From Halomonas sp. CUBES01 (GTDB taxonomy: Bacteria; Pseudomonadota; Gammaproteobacteria; Pseudomonadales; Halomonadaceae), in contig NZ_JAJLLW010000003.1 in NCBI RefSeq assembly GCF_020991005.1, forward strand, positions 186,001-250,000: 64,000 nucleotides of DNA, read 5' to 3'. Positions 8,974-19,086 of this stretch are shown here, in pieces. A program made the position numbers and the translations under genes. The notes beneath the pieces were generated by a model. It made no database searches and had not been told where the DNA came from. It saw only the letters and a list, made by a program, of their open reading frames with translations. Within the stretch, counting starts at the first letter, position 1, and every line of letters begins with the position of its first letter.

Positions 8974-10458
8974 ATGACGCTCAGCCCGAATGAGGTAAGA
9001 CACGCCTTGACCAAGGTGTGGCCCGCCGGTGAGTTACCCCGTGAGCTGCCGGCGTTGCCCGAGCGCTTCGAGATTACCAGCGATTCGCGTCAGATCACGC
9101 CTGGCGATATTTTTGTAGCCGTCCCCGGCAGTCGCTTTGATGGTCGCGACTTTATCGACAAGGCGCTAGAGGCAGGGGCCGGACTGGTACTTGCCCATGC
9201 CGGGGAGGGTGACGTGACGCTCAGCGGCCGGGTGCTTGAGCTGCCGTACCTGACCCGTCGACTGGGAGAGCTTGGGCGAGCGCTCTTCCAGCAGCCTGAT
9301 GGCCCGATGGTGATTGGCGTGACGGGCACCAACGGCAAGAGCTCGGTGACGCATTATATCGCTGCGTTGAGCGACGCGTTGGGCACGCCTGCCGGGGTCA
9401 TCGGCACCCTGGGCGTTGGACGGCTGGGGGCGCTACGCGATTCGGGGCTGACCACGCCAGGGGCGCTTGCCATGCATGCGGCGCTGGGCGGGTTGGCGCA
9501 CCAGGGCGTGCAGCGCGTCGCGCTTGAAGTCTCCTCCCATGCCCTTGACCAATCCCGGCTGGACGGCGTGGATATCACCACAGGGGTGTTCACCAACCTG
9601 AGCCGCGACCACCTGGATTACCACGGCAGCATGGCCGCTTATGCTGCGGCCAAGGCCAAGCTGTTCCGGCGCACAGAGCTTGAGCTTGCGGTCATGAATG
9701 GTGATGATCCGCTGGTTCGCCTGATGCTGGCCGGCTGTGATAGCGGCGTGCGCGTGCTGGCAACGGGAGGCGACGAGGCCGTCACGCTGCGCGTCGTGGG
9801 CTGGCACCCCCACAGCCAGGGGCAGGAGGCGTTGATTGCCACCCCTGAAGGTGAAAAAACGCTTTCGCTGGCGCTCATGGGGCGCTTTAACCTGGATAAC
9901 GTGTTGCTGGCGATGGCGACCCTGCATGGGCTTGGCGAGCCGCTGGACGACTTGTTCGACGCCGCAGCGTCGCTTTCGCCGGTGTCCGGGCGCATGGAAG
10001 GCTACCGTCAGGCGGGCGCGCCAAGTGTTGTGGTCGACTATGCCCACACGCCGGACGCGCTCGACAATGCCTTGCGCGCGCTGGCGGGGCACGCGGGTCG
10101 TTTGTGGTGTGTGTTTGGCTGCGGCGGTGAGCGCGATACCGGCAAGCGCGCGGAGATGGCCCGCGTGGCAGAAACCCACGCCGACAGCGTGATCGTGACC
10201 GATGATAATCCCCGGGGGGAGGCGGCCGAGGAGATCCGTCAGGCGATTCTGGCAGGCTTCAGCGCCAAGGCGCAGCCGCTGGAAATACCGCAACGCGCTG
10301 AGGCAATTGCTTACGCGGTTCGCCAGGCCGAACCTGGCGATGTCATTCTGGTGGCAGGCAAGGGCCACGAGCCCTACCAGGAAATAAACGGGGTTCGCCA
10401 CCCCTACCACGATGGCGAGGCGGTGCGAGCCGCCTTCGCCGCTCGCGAGGCGCGCTGA
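8974..10458 (+). CDS. murE: UDP-N-acetylmuramoyl-L-alanyl-D-glutamate--2,6-diaminopimelate ligase
   Basis: MurE adds the third residue, meso-diaminopimelate, to the peptidoglycan stem peptide using ATP in the cytoplasm. The 494-residue Mur ligase has an N-terminal UDP-binding domain, a central ATPase domain with GTNGKSSVTHYI, and a C-terminal domain containing D-D-N-P-R, the motif that marks mDAP rather than L-Lys specificity. AAGGAG precedes ATG 8974. The stop codon is followed directly by the ATG of murF with no spacer, so the two are translationally linked. Confidence 0.96.
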   Translation: MTLSPNEVRHALTKVWPAGELPRELPALPERFEITSDSRQITPGDIFVAVPGSRFDGRDFIDKALEAGAGLVLAHAGEGDVTLSGRVLELPYLTRRLGELGRALFQQPDGPMVIGVTGTNGKSSVTHYIAALSDALGTPAGVIGTLGVGRLGALRDSGLTTPGALAMHAALGGLAHQGVQRVALEVSSHALDQSRLDGVDITTGVFTNLSRDHLDYHGSMAAYAAAKAKLFRRTELELAVMNGDDPLVRLMLAGCDSGVRVLATGGDEAVTLRVVGWHPHSQGQEALIATPEGEKTLSLALMGRFNLDNVLLAMATLHGLGEPLDDLFDAAASLSPVSGRMEGYRQAGAPSVVVDYAHTPDALDNALRALAGHAGRLWCVFGCGGERDTGKRAEMARVAETHADSVIVTDDNPRGEAAEEIRQAILAGFSAKAQPLEIPQRAEAIAYAVRQAEPGDVILVAGKGHEPYQEINGVRHPYHDGEAVRAAFAAREAR

Positions 10459-11817
10459 ATGGACTGGACGCTAGGTCGTGTGGCCGATGCGCTTGCCATC
10501 GAGTCACCGTCTGCATTAGCGGCTACGCCGCTCAGCGGTGTGGTCACCGACACCCGTGACATGGTGCCCGGCGGGCTGTTTGTGGCGCTCAAGGGGCCAC
10601 GGTTCGACGGCCACGATATGCTGGAAGACGCCCGCCAGGCGGGCGCCGTAGCGGCGCTGGTGGAGGCGCCGGTTGATAGTCCACTGCCGCAACTGGTGTG
10701 CCCGGATACTCGCCTGGGTCTGGGGTTGCTGGCCTCAGCCGCGCGTGACGCCTGGCCGGGGCCGATGGTGGCGGTAACCGGCAACAGTGGCAAGACCACG
10801 GTAAAGGAAATCACCGCCGCCTTGCTTGAACCCCTGGGCGCCGTTCACGCCACGCGTGGCAATCTGAATAATGATATTGGTGCGCCGCTTACCCTGTTGG
10901 CCCTGACCGCCATTCATCAGGCCGCCGTGGTCGAGTTAGGCGCCAATCATCTGGGCGAGATTGCCTGGACGACGCGCCTGGCGCGCCCCGGGGTGGCGGT
11001 CATTACCAACGTGACCGGTGCCCACGTGGGTGAATTTGGCGGGATGGGGCAGATTGCCCAGGCCAAGGGCGAGCTACTGAGCGGTTTGCAGCCCGATGGG
11101 GTGGCGATTTTGAACCGCGATGATCGTTACTTTTCCTACTGGCGCGCCTGTGCGGCGCCGCGCCGTGTCATCAGCTACAGCGTTGAGGGGCCGGCGGATA
11201 TCTGCGCCCAAGCGCTTTCCTGTGACGCCCAAGGGCGTTATGCTTTCACGCTTGTTTATCAAGGCCACTCCCTGGGTCGGGTACAGCTACCGCTGCTGGG
11301 CAGGCATAATGTCAGCAACGCCCTGGCGGCGGCGGCGGCGGCACTCACCCTTAATGTGAATGCCGCGCAGGTAGTAGAGCGATTAACGCGCTTGACGGCG
11401 TTGCCCAACCGGCTGAGCGTTCTACCGGGGCTACGCGGCGCAAGCCTGCTTAACGACACCTACAACGCCAATCCCGGGGCGGTAAAAGCCGCCCTGGACA
11501 CTCTGGTTAGCCTGCCTGGCCCCCACTGGTGCGCGCTGGGTGCCATGGGCGAACTGGGTGACGCGGCCCAGGAACTGCATGCCGAGATTGGCCGGTACGC
11601 GGCCCAACTGGGTATCGAGATGCTGGTTACCCTAGGCGACGCCGCGCGGCCGGCCAGCGAAGCATTTGATGGTGGACTGCATTTTAATGATCACGCGACG
11701 CTCGTGCGTCATCTTCACAATACGTTGCCGCCCCATGCCAGCTTGCTGGTCAAAGGGTCGCGCAGTGCAGGCATGGAACACATTGTCACCGCCCTGCGCA
11801 CGGATGAAATAAGGTAA
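10459..11817 (+). CDS. murF: UDP-N-acetylmuramoyl-tripeptide--D-alanyl-D-alanine ligase
   Basis: MurF attaches the D-Ala-D-Ala dipeptide, made by Ddl, to UDP-MurNAc-tripeptide. The 452-residue protein has the three Mur-ligase domains, with the ATP loop VTGNSGKTTVKE in the centre, followed by ELGANHLGEI and the LNDTYNANPGAVKAAL segment typical of MurF. It starts on the base after the murE stop and has no separate ribosome-binding site, which suggests coupling. mraY follows 9 bases after the stop. Nothing unusual is seen in the sequence. Confidence 0.96.
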   Translation: MDWTLGRVADALAIESPSALAATPLSGVVTDTRDMVPGGLFVALKGPRFDGHDMLEDARQAGAVAALVEAPVDSPLPQLVCPDTRLGLGLLASAARDAWPGPMVAVTGNSGKTTVKEITAALLEPLGAVHATRGNLNNDIGAPLTLLALTAIHQAAVVELGANHLGEIAWTTRLARPGVAVITNVTGAHVGEFGGMGQIAQAKGELLSGLQPDGVAILNRDDRYFSYWRACAAPRRVISYSVEGPADICAQALSCDAQGRYAFTLVYQGHSLGRVQLPLLGRHNVSNALAAAAAALTLNVNAAQVVERLTRLTALPNRLSVLPGLRGASLLNDTYNANPGAVKAALDTLVSLPGPHWCALGAMGELGDAAQELHAEIGRYAAQLGIEMLVTLGDAARPASEAFDGGLHFNDHATLVRHLHNTLPPHASLLVKGSRSAGMEHIVTALRTDEIR

Positions 11818-11826
11818 ACGCCGTTC

Positions 11827-12909
11827 ATGTTACTTCACCTGGCGAATTTTCTTGCGCAGTATCAATCTGCCTTTCAGGTCTTCAACTATTTAACGCTGCG
11901 GGTGATTCTGGCCGCCCTGACGGCACTGTTCCTGTGTCTGTGGCTGGGCCCGTGGGTGATCAGGCGTCTGGTTGAAGGTCAGATTGGTCAGGCGGTGCGC
12001 GATGATGGCCCCCAGTCGCATCTTTCCAAGGCCGGTACGCCTACCATGGGCGGCGCAATGATTTTGATGGCCATATCGATCAGCACCCTCGTCTGGGGGG
12101 ATCTGACCAATCACTACGTCTGGGTGGTGCTGGGGGTGACCCTCGGTTTCGGCGCCATCGGCTGGATAGACGACTACCGCAAAGTCGTCGAGAAAAACCC
12201 CCGAGGGCTCCCCGCGCGCTGGAAATATTTCTGGCAGTCGGTGGTGGGCTTGGGTGCCGCCGTGATTCTGTACCTCACCGCTGCCTCGGCGGTGGAAACC
12301 AGTCTGTTGATCCCGACGCTCAAGGACGTTGCCATTCCCCTGGGCGTCTTTTATATCCTGTTGACCTACCTGGTTATCGTCGGCAGTTCCAACGCGGTCA
12401 ACCTGACCGATGGCCTTGACGGCCTGGCCATCATGCCGACCGTGCTCGTTGCCATGGGGCTGGCGGTATTTGCCTATGCCGGGGGCAATACCCTGTTTGC
12501 CGACTACCTGCACATACCCTTCATTGCTGGAACCGGCGAGCTGGCGGTGTTTTGCGCCACGATAGCGGGGGCAGGGCTGGGCTTTCTATGGTTCAACACC
12601 TATCCTGCACAGGTGTTCATGGGCGATGTGGGGGCGCTGGCGCTGGGTGCGGCGCTGGGTGTCGTCGCGGTTATCGTCCGCCAGGAAATCGTACTGTTCA
12701 TCATGGGCGGGATTTTCGTCCTCGAAACCGTTTCGGTCATTCTGCAGGTCGGCTCCTACAAGTTGACGGGGCGCCGCATCTTCCGGATGGCGCCATTGCA
12801 CCACCATTATGAGTTGAAAGGCTGGCCCGAACCGCGCGTGATCGTGCGCTTCTGGATCATTACCGTCGTGCTGGTGCTGTTGGGACTAGCAACGCTCAAG
12901 GTGCGTTAA
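11827..12909 (+). CDS. mraY: phospho-N-acetylmuramoyl-pentapeptide transferase MraY
   Basis: MraY transfers phospho-MurNAc-pentapeptide to undecaprenyl phosphate, forming lipid I. The 360-residue integral membrane protein has about ten membrane helices and the family motifs on cytoplasmic loops: the D-D-Y-R-K segment ([10 protein letters not shown]), [21 protein letters not shown] and the HHH motif in [14 protein letters not shown]. Length matches E. coli MraY (360). It follows murF in the same operon and is separated from murD by 65 bases, one of the larger gaps in the mur run, which contains a small hairpin. Confidence 0.97.
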   Translation: MLLHLANFLAQYQSAFQVFNYLTLRVILAALTALFLCLWLGPWVIRRLVEGQIGQAVRDDGPQSHLSKAGTPTMGGAMILMAISISTLVWGDLTNHYVWVVLGVTLGFGAIGWIDDYRKVVEKNPRGLPARWKYFWQSVVGLGAAVILYLTAASAVETSLLIPTLKDVAIPLGVFYILLTYLVIVGSSNAVNLTDGLDGLAIMPTVLVAMGLAVFAYAGGNTLFADYLHIPFIAGTGELAVFCATIAGAGLGFLWFNTYPAQVFMGDVGALALGAALGVVAVIVRQEIVLFIMGGIFVLETVSVILQVGSYKLTGRRIFRMAPLHHHYELKGWPEPRVIVRFWIITVVLVLLGLATLKVR

Positions 12910-12940
12910 GCATCTAACACTTTCTTTCTTTTAATACCGT

Positions 12941-12958
12941 CGGGCCTTTAGCGGCCCG
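12941..12958 (+). other. short GC hairpin in the mraY-murD gap
   Basis: CGGGCC (12941-12946) and GGCCCG (12953-12958) form a 6-bp stem with a 6-base loop. A pyrimidine-rich stretch lies before it rather than after it, so it is not a standard terminator for the + strand. It may modulate transcript stability or slow polymerase ahead of murD. Functional significance is uncertain. Confidence 0.35.
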
Positions 12959-12974
12959 GTGTAAGGGAGCCGGG

Positions 12975-14363
12975 ATGGTTCGCGTTCCACCAGGAATGAC
13001 GTTAGTAGTGGGGCTGGGGATTTCCGGGCGAGCGATATGTCGCCATCTGACGCGCCAGGGAGAGCCCTTCATGGTGGCCGATACCCGCGAGCAGCCACCC
13101 GGGCTTGAGGCGTTCTGCAACGATCACCCCGAGGTGGCCGTGCATTGTGGTTCGCTTGAAGCGCTGAATCTTGAGGCTGCGGAAGAAGTCGTGGTCAGCC
13201 CGGGCGTCGACCCCTCTCACCCCGTGCTGGCGCCGCTGGCTGCGCAGCTCAATCCACGCACCGGCGAGCCTCGCCTAGTGGGCGAAATGGCACTTTTCGT
13301 GCGCGCCACTTCCGCTCCGATTGCCGCCATCACCGGCTCCAACGCCAAGTCCAGCGTGACCACCTTGCTTGGGCAGATGGCCCAGGCGTCGGGCATCAAC
13401 GCTGCCGTGGGCGGCAACCTGGGAACCGCCGCGCTGGATCTTCTGTTACAGCAGCCCGACGCTGAGCTGTTCGTTCTTGAACTCTCCAGCTTCCAACTGG
13501 AAACAACGCCTCGCCTTGGCGCGAAGGTGGCGGCGTTTTTAAACCTCTCTGAAGACCACCTGGATCGACACGGCGACATGCTGGGCTACCGCAACGCCAA
13601 ACAGGGCATTTTTCGTGGCGCTCAGCATGCCGTCGTCAATGCGGATGATCCGCTTACCTTTCCCGCTCAGCCGGTATCTGACCTCACGCGTTTCGGCCAC
13701 CAGCCGCCCAGCGGCAACGACTGGGGGCTTGCGCAGGAGCAGGGGCGGTTGACGCTGATGCACGGAGCGACGCCCTGGCTCGGCGCTGACGAGCTGGCGA
13801 TGATTGGCCAGCATCATTACCTCAATGCGCTAGCCGCCCTGGCCATGGGAGACGTGCTGGGGTTTTCCAGGCAAGCGATGTGTGACGCGGTCAAAGCCTT
13901 TACGGGCTTGCCCCATCGCAGCGAGTTGATTGGTAAGCTTAATGGGGTTCGCTGGGTAAATGACAGCAAGGGCACCAATGTGGGCGCGACATTGGCGGCC
14001 ATCGAAGGTATTGGCGCCGATTTGCAAGGGCGCCTGATTCTGCTTGCGGGCGGGGTCGGCAAAGGGGCTGACTTTTCCCCTCTGGTGCCACCGTTGAGCC
14101 GGTCGGCACGCTGCGCGCTGCTGTTCGGCCAGGATGCACCGCAGTTGGAAGGGGCGCTGGCGAGGCATGTCGAAACGCGCACCCTGGCGACGCTGGAGCG
14201 TGCCATGGAAGCGGCTTACGCGCTCGCCGAGCCCGGGGATTGCGTTCTGCTTTCGCCAGCCTGTGCCAGTCTGGACCAATTTGCCAACTATCAGGCAAGA
14301 GGTGATGTTTTTCGACGCTGGGTAGAAGACAAGGCCCGGCAAATCGGTGAGGCCACCGCATGA
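12975..14363 (+). CDS. murD: UDP-N-acetylmuramoyl-L-alanine--D-glutamate ligase
   Basis: MurD adds D-glutamate to UDP-MurNAc-L-Ala. The 462-residue Mur ligase begins with a Rossmann-like UDP domain (VVGLGISGRA), followed by the ATP loop ITGSNAKSSVTTLL, in which Ala replaces the more common Gly after Asn, as I recall from Pseudomonas MurD. Then come ELSSFQLETT, NLSEDHLDRHG and the C-terminal VNDSKGTNVGAT and LLSPACASLDQF segments. GGGAG precedes ATG 12975. The stop overlaps the ftsW start by 4 bases. Confidence 0.96.
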   Translation: MVRVPPGMTLVVGLGISGRAICRHLTRQGEPFMVADTREQPPGLEAFCNDHPEVAVHCGSLEALNLEAAEEVVVSPGVDPSHPVLAPLAAQLNPRTGEPRLVGEMALFVRATSAPIAAITGSNAKSSVTTLLGQMAQASGINAAVGGNLGTAALDLLLQQPDAELFVLELSSFQLETTPRLGAKVAAFLNLSEDHLDRHGDMLGYRNAKQGIFRGAQHAVVNADDPLTFPAQPVSDLTRFGHQPPSGNDWGLAQEQGRLTLMHGATPWLGADELAMIGQHHYLNALAALAMGDVLGFSRQAMCDAVKAFTGLPHRSELIGKLNGVRWVNDSKGTNVGATLAAIEGIGADLQGRLILLAGGVGKGADFSPLVPPLSRSARCALLFGQDAPQLEGALARHVETRTLATLERAMEAAYALAEPGDCVLLSPACASLDQFANYQARGDVFRRWVEDKARQIGEATA

Positions 14364-15550
14364 AACGCTTACACAGCCTGCGCCAGAAAGTGTCGACACA
14401 GGGAATGTCCTGCGATGTCTGGTTGATCATGGTCGCCGTTGCCCTGGCCGGGTTTGGCTGGGTGATGGTGAGTTCCGCCTCGGTTGGGCTATTGGACGAT
14501 AGTTATCATTACGCCCAGCAGCATGCACTGTTTTTACTGCTGGCAGTCCTGGCCTGTGTGTTTATGCTGTGTATCCCATTAGAGGTTTGGCGCCAGAACG
14601 CCGGGCTGATCCTGCTAGTGAGTATTGGGCTACTGACGCTGGTACTGTTCATCGGTCAGGAAATCAACGGCAGCAAGCGCTGGATCGCCCTGCCCGGGCC
14701 GCTACCCAGTCTACAGGTGTCAGAATTTGCCAAAATTGGCCTGATTCTTTATATGGCGGCCTTTATGTCGCGTTTCGCTTACGATCTCCGGCGCAAGCCG
14801 TTCAGCATGTGGCGGCCGCTCGCCGTGCTGGCCGTGCCAGCGGGCCTGTTATTTCTGGCGCCCGACTTTGGCGGCATGGTGGTGTTCACCGTCTGTGTGA
14901 TCGGCATGCTGATGATGGCGGGGGCGTCGCTCACCCTGCTGGTCGGCAGTGGCAGTCTGCTGGCTACCGGGGCGGTGATGATGGTGGCACTGGAGCCCTA
15001 TCGTCTGGCGCGCTGGACCAGTTTTCTTGATCCCTGGGCTGACCAGTTTGCCACCGGGTATCAGTTGACCCAGGCGCTGATTGCTTTTGGCCGCGGCCAT
15101 GTAACCGGCACCGGGCTCGGCAACAGCGTGCAGAAGTTGCATTACCTACCCGAAGCCCACACCGACTTCATCTTTGCGGTGGTCGCTGAAGAGCTTGGCA
15201 TGTTGGGCGCGATTACCGTGGTGTTATTATTTACCTTGTTAATTTCAAGGGCCATGTGGGTGGGGCGCCGCGCCGAGCTGTCTGGTCACCTGTTCGGTGC
15301 CTACGTCAGCTATGGTATCGGCTTTATTATCGCCGCTCAGGCCTTCATCAACATGGCGGTGAGTTCCGGACTGTTGCCTACCAAGGGGTTGACGCTGCCG
15401 CTGATGAGCTACGGCGGCTCAAGCTTGCTGGTGACGGGCGTGATGATAGGCTTGCTGCTGCGTACCGATGCGGAAACGCGGCATCTTCCCAAGCGTGCTC
15501 CGACACCCTACCGGTCTCGTCGTGAACCGCGCCTTTCATCATCAAGGTAA
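14360..15550 (+). CDS. ftsW: peptidoglycan glycosyltransferase FtsW
   Basis: FtsW is the SEDS-family septal polymerase that builds glycan strands from lipid II together with FtsI. The 396-residue protein has about ten membrane helices and the SEDS signatures GSKRWI, SEFAKIGLILY, APDFGGMV, GLGNSVQKLHYLPEAHTDFIF (quoted in part; it contains the conserved H-T-D-F loop with the essential Asp) and LPLMSYGGSSLL. The ATG overlaps the murD stop (ATGA). murG begins 10 bases after its stop. Confidence 0.95.
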   Translation: MKRLHSLRQKVSTQGMSCDVWLIMVAVALAGFGWVMVSSASVGLLDDSYHYAQQHALFLLLAVLACVFMLCIPLEVWRQNAGLILLVSIGLLTLVLFIGQEINGSKRWIALPGPLPSLQVSEFAKIGLILYMAAFMSRFAYDLRRKPFSMWRPLAVLAVPAGLLFLAPDFGGMVVFTVCVIGMLMMAGASLTLLVGSGSLLATGAVMMVALEPYRLARWTSFLDPWADQFATGYQLTQALIAFGRGHVTGTGLGNSVQKLHYLPEAHTDFIFAVVAEELGMLGAITVVLLFTLLISRAMWVGRRAELSGHLFGAYVSYGIGFIIAAQAFINMAVSSGLLPTKGLTLPLMSYGGSSLLVTGVMIGLLLRTDAETRHLPKRAPTPYRSRREPRLSSSR

Positions 15551-15560
15551 GGAGTTGCCT

Positions 15561-16655
15561 GTGACACAACCGACGCGCCGAGTGCTGATCATGGCAGGAG
15601 GAACCGGGGGCCACGTGATGCCTGCTCTATCGTTGGCACGCGCCTTGCTCGCGCAGCAGGTCGAGGTCGAGTGGCTGGGCAGCCCCAGGGGGATCGAAAA
15701 CCAGCTGGTGCCCGAGGCGGGCATTACGCTGCATACCATTGCCGTATCAGGGCTGCGCGGCAACGGCCTGGCCGGCTGGCTGAAGGCGCCGCTGAATCTG
15801 ACGCGTGCGGTTCAACAGGCGCGTCGGGTCATGCAAGGCTTCAAGCCGCAGGTGGTGGTCGGCCTGGGAGGTTTTGCCAGCGGCCCAGGCGGCCTTGCCG
15901 CCAAGACCCTGGGTATTCCGCTGGTGATTCATGAACAAAACGCGGTCGCCGGGTTGACCAACAGGGTGCTGTCGCGCCTCGCTACGCGCACCTATGCGGC
16001 CTTTCCCCAGGCGTTCGGCCCGCGTGCCGACGTAATCGGCAACCCGGTTCGTGATGACATCATTCCGTTGGGCAATACCCCGCGCACGGCGGCGAGCATG
16101 GCGTCCCGCCGGCTCAGGCTGCTGGTGGTAGGCGGGTCGCTGGGCGCGGTCGCCCTTAACGAACGCCTGCCGGCCGCGCTGGCCAGCCTGCCGGTTTCCC
16201 AGCGCCCGGACGTATGGCACCAGGCTGGCAAGGCACGCGATGCCGATACCGCCACGCTGTATAGCGCGCAGGGCGTAGAAGCCCTGGTCGAGCCCTTTAT
16301 CGACGACATGGCGGGCGCTTATGACTGGGCCGACCTGGTGGTTTGTCGTGCCGGTGCGTTAACCGTTGCCGAGCTGGCTGCGGCGGCCAAGCCCGCCTTG
16401 CTGGTGCCTTTTCCGTTTGCCGTTGACGATCACCAGCGGGTCAATGCCCAGGTGCTCGTCGAGGCGGGAGCGGCGCTGTGCATTGTGCAGACCGAGCTGA
16501 GCGTCGAATGTCTAGGCCAGGAGCTGGCCAATCTTTTAACGCCTGACACCCTGGCAGCGATGGCGGCGAATGCGCGCCAGGCGGCCCATCTGGACGCGAC
16601 TCAGCGCCTGGTCGCCGGGTGTCTGGCTGTCATACCGCAAGGAGAGACTGCGTGA
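15561..16655 (+). CDS. murG: UDP-N-acetylglucosamine--lipid I GlcNAc transferase MurG
   Basis: MurG converts lipid I to lipid II on the inner face of the cytoplasmic membrane. The 364-residue GT-B glycosyltransferase starts with the diphosphate-binding loop [13 protein letters not shown] and has [29 protein letters not shown], the second glycine-rich loop [13 protein letters not shown] and the C-terminal [11 protein letters not shown] and [10 protein letters not shown] motifs. I choose GTG 15561 because AAGGAG ends 6 bases before it; a longer open frame reaching back to 15468 overlaps ftsW. The last 4 bases overlap the murC start. Confidence 0.95.
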   Translation: MTQPTRRVLIMAGGTGGHVMPALSLARALLAQQVEVEWLGSPRGIENQLVPEAGITLHTIAVSGLRGNGLAGWLKAPLNLTRAVQQARRVMQGFKPQVVVGLGGFASGPGGLAAKTLGIPLVIHEQNAVAGLTNRVLSRLATRTYAAFPQAFGPRADVIGNPVRDDIIPLGNTPRTAASMASRRLRLLVVGGSLGAVALNERLPAALASLPVSQRPDVWHQAGKARDADTATLYSAQGVEALVEPFIDDMAGAYDWADLVVCRAGALTVAELAAAAKPALLVPFPFAVDDHQRVNAQVLVEAGAALCIVQTELSVECLGQELANLLTPDTLAAMAANARQAAHLDATQRLVAGCLAVIPQGETA

Positions 16656-18118
16656 CCCACTCTGAAACCAAGGCGGCGCCTTCTTCAGCCGTCCCCAGTG
16701 GCCCAGGCATGCGCCGTATTCGGCGCATTCACTTCGTCGGCATTGGCGGCGCTGGCATGTGCGGCATTGCCGAGGTGCTGGCCAATCAGGGCTACGCCGT
16801 CAGCGGCAGCGACTTAAAGCCTTCGCCGGTCACCGAGCGGTTGGGTCAATGCGGCGTCCGCATATCGATCGGTCATGCGGAAGCGCACGTCTCCGGCGCC
16901 GATGTGGTGGTGGTGTCGAGCGCCATCGACCCGACCAATCCGGAAATTCGCTGGGCCCACGACCATCGCGTGCCGGTGGTGCGCCGTGCGGAAATGCTCG
17001 CCGAGCTGATGCGTTTTCGTCACGGTATCGCGGTGGCGGGCACCCATGGCAAGACCACCACGACCAGCTTGACGGCCACGCTTCTGGCCGAGGGCGGCCT
17101 GGACCCGACCTTCGTCATCGGCGGCAAGTTGACCAGTGCCGGCACCAATGCACGCCTGGGCGAGGGGGATTACCTGGTGGCGGAGGCCGATGAATCGGAT
17201 GCCTCCTTCCTGCACTTGCAGCCGATGATGTCCATCGTCACCAACATCGATGCCGATCATATGGCCACCTACGGCGGCGATTTTTCGCGCCTCAAGAGTA
17301 CCTTTGTCGAGTTTCTGCACAACCTGCCTTTTTACGGGCTGGCGGTGCTGTGTATCGATGACGCCAACGTTCGTGAATTGAGTGAGCAGGTCAAGCGTCA
17401 GTTTGTTACCTACGGTTTCGACGAGGATGCTGACTACCGCATCACCGATTTCGAACAGCAGGGCGGCGAGGTCACCTTTACCGCGCTGCGTCCGGGCGGT
17501 GCTGATCCCTTGCCTATTAGGCTGGCAATGCCTGGCCGCCATAATGCGCTCAATGCCATGGCGGCGATCGTTGTGGCCACGGATGCTGGCGTCAGCGACG
17601 CGGCGATTACGCGCGGGCTGGCCGGTTTTGCCGGGGTTGGTCGTCGCTTCCAGGTACACGGCCATTACCCGATGGCTGCCGGCGGTGACGTCATGCTGGT
17701 GGATGATTACGGCCATCACCCGCGGGAGGTGGACATGGTCATTCAGGCGGTGCGCGCGGGTTGGCCTGACCGACGGCTGGTGATGCTCTATCAGCCGCAT
17801 CGCTACAGCCGCACACGTGACCTGTACGAGGATTTCGTACGCGTGCTTTCCCAGGTCGACATGCTGGTGTTGCTCGACGTCTACAGCGCGGGGGAGTCGG
17901 TGATACCCGGCGCCGAAGGACGTACGCTGGCAGGCTCCATTCGTCAGCGGGGCGAGGTCGACCCGCTTTTTGTGGAACACAAGCACGAATTGCCTGGCCT
18001 GCTGAACCATGTGCTGCGCCCCGGCGATATTCTCATTACCCAGGGGGCGGGTGACATAGGGGGTATTTCGCTGCGCTTGGCGCAAGCGCGGATGGCGTTG
18101 AATGAGGTGGTGCTGTGA
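16652..18118 (+). CDS. murC: UDP-N-acetylmuramate--L-alanine ligase
   Basis: MurC adds the first amino acid, L-Ala, to UDP-MurNAc. The 488-residue Mur ligase (E. coli 491) has [18 protein letters not shown] in the UDP domain, the ATP loop [12 protein letters not shown], and [27 protein letters not shown] and the C-terminal [10 protein letters not shown] and FQPHRYSR-like (YQPHRYSRT) motifs. GTG 16652 overlaps the murG stop and has AAGGAGAG upstream; the N-terminal stretch before MRRIRRIHF is poorly conserved, so an internal start at 16709 cannot be excluded. It overlaps ddlB by 4 bases. Confidence 0.95.
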   Translation: MTHSETKAAPSSAVPSGPGMRRIRRIHFVGIGGAGMCGIAEVLANQGYAVSGSDLKPSPVTERLGQCGVRISIGHAEAHVSGADVVVVSSAIDPTNPEIRWAHDHRVPVVRRAEMLAELMRFRHGIAVAGTHGKTTTTSLTATLLAEGGLDPTFVIGGKLTSAGTNARLGEGDYLVAEADESDASFLHLQPMMSIVTNIDADHMATYGGDFSRLKSTFVEFLHNLPFYGLAVLCIDDANVRELSEQVKRQFVTYGFDEDADYRITDFEQQGGEVTFTALRPGGADPLPIRLAMPGRHNALNAMAAIVVATDAGVSDAAITRGLAGFAGVGRRFQVHGHYPMAAGGDVMLVDDYGHHPREVDMVIQAVRAGWPDRRLVMLYQPHRYSRTRDLYEDFVRVLSQVDMLVLLDVYSAGESVIPGAEGRTLAGSIRQRGEVDPLFVEHKHELPGLLNHVLRPGDILITQGAGDIGGISLRLAQARMALNEVVL

Positions 18119-19086
18119 GTGAAGCGAACGCTCAACCCGTGTCGCTCGAGCGGGTCGTGGTAGTCTACGGCGGTCACTCTGCCGAGCGTGACGTGTCATT
18201 GAAGAGCGGGGCCGCGATTATTGCCGCCCTGCAGCGTCAGGGCGTCAATGTACAGGGTTATGATCCCCGTGAGGGTGGATTGGTCGGGCTTGAAAAGCTG
18301 GCCCCGACAGCCGTTTTCGTGGCGCTGCACGGGCGCGGTGGCGAGGACGGCACCTTGCAGGGCGCGCTGGAGCTGTTGGGCATTCCCTATACGGGCAGTG
18401 GCGTTCTGGCGTCGGCGCTCGGCATGGACAAGCAGCGTACCAAGCAGGTGTGGCATGCGCTGGGGTTGCCAACCCCCGAAAGCATCATGCTGCATGCCCA
18501 GGCTGACTGGGCAGGTGTGGTGGAGCAGCTTGGCCTGCCGCTAGTGGTCAAGCCCGTGCACGAAGGTTCGACGCTGGGCATCAACATCGTCGACGATCAG
18601 GCCGCCCTGGAAGCGGCCTATCACGATGCGGCGAGGTTCGATGCGCGGGTCATGGCGGAGCGGTTCATTCAGGGCGATGAATACACGGTCAGCCTGCTGG
18701 ACGGTCAAGCCTTGCCCGCTATCCGCGTTGAGGTGCCGGGCGGTTTCTATGACTACGAAGCCAAATACTTGACTGATACCACCGAGTACCACCTGCCCTG
18801 CGGGCTGTCCCAGGACGATGAAGCCATACTGGCCACGCTCTGCCAGCAAGCGTTTGACGCTATTGGCGGGGTGGGCTGGGGCCGCGTTGACGTCATGCGC
18901 GACGGTGAAGGGCGCTTTTGGCTACTGGAAGTCAATACCGTCCCAGGGATGACTGATCACAGCCTGGTGCCCCAGTCCGCAGCCCATGCCGGCATTGAGT
19001 TTGACCCGCTTGTCATGCGCATTTTGCAGACGGCCGGTCATCGGACGGCCGGTCATCGGACGGCCGGTCAGCAGAGTGACCCATGA
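18115..19086 (+). CDS. ddlB: D-alanine--D-alanine ligase B
   Basis: Ddl makes the D-Ala-D-Ala dipeptide used by MurF. The 323-residue ATP-grasp enzyme shows [17 protein letters not shown] at the N-terminus, [29 protein letters not shown] in the ATP-binding lid, and the metal and substrate motif [13 protein letters not shown]. It starts with GTG overlapping the murC stop. The C-terminus is odd: a 15-bp tandem repeat adds the residues [11 protein letters not shown] beyond the normal end of the family, just before the ftsQ overlap. The extra tail is outside the catalytic fold and is probably tolerated. Confidence 0.95.
   Translation: MSEANAQPVSLERVVVVYGGHSAERDVSLKSGAAIIAALQRQGVNVQGYDPREGGLVGLEKLAPTAVFVALHGRGGEDGTLQGALELLGIPYTGSGVLASALGMDKQRTKQVWHALGLPTPESIMLHAQADWAGVVEQLGLPLVVKPVHEGSTLGINIVDDQAALEAAYHDAARFDARVMAERFIQGDEYTVSLLDGQALPAIRVEVPGGFYDYEAKYLTDTTEYHLPCGLSQDDEAILATLCQQAFDAIGGVGWGRVDVMRDGEGRFWLLEVNTVPGMTDHSLVPQSAAHAGIEFDPLVMRILQTAGHRTAGHRTAGQQSDP
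19030..19070 (+). repeat. 15-bp tandem repeat at the end of ddlB
   Basis: The unit ACGGCCGGTCATCGG occurs twice in perfect tandem (19030-19044 and 19045-19059), followed by 11 bases of a third copy (19060-19070). The unit length is a multiple of three, so copy-number change would keep ddlB in frame and leave the ftsQ start intact. Confidence 0.9.

Noticed and set aside
12941..12958. Hairpin before murD as a terminator
   Set aside because: Stem is short and no T tract follows on the + strand; kept only as a low-confidence element.
16814..18199. 461-codon open frame antisense to murC
   Set aside because: Composition is rich in H, R and Q as expected from the complement of a coding frame; no family recognised.
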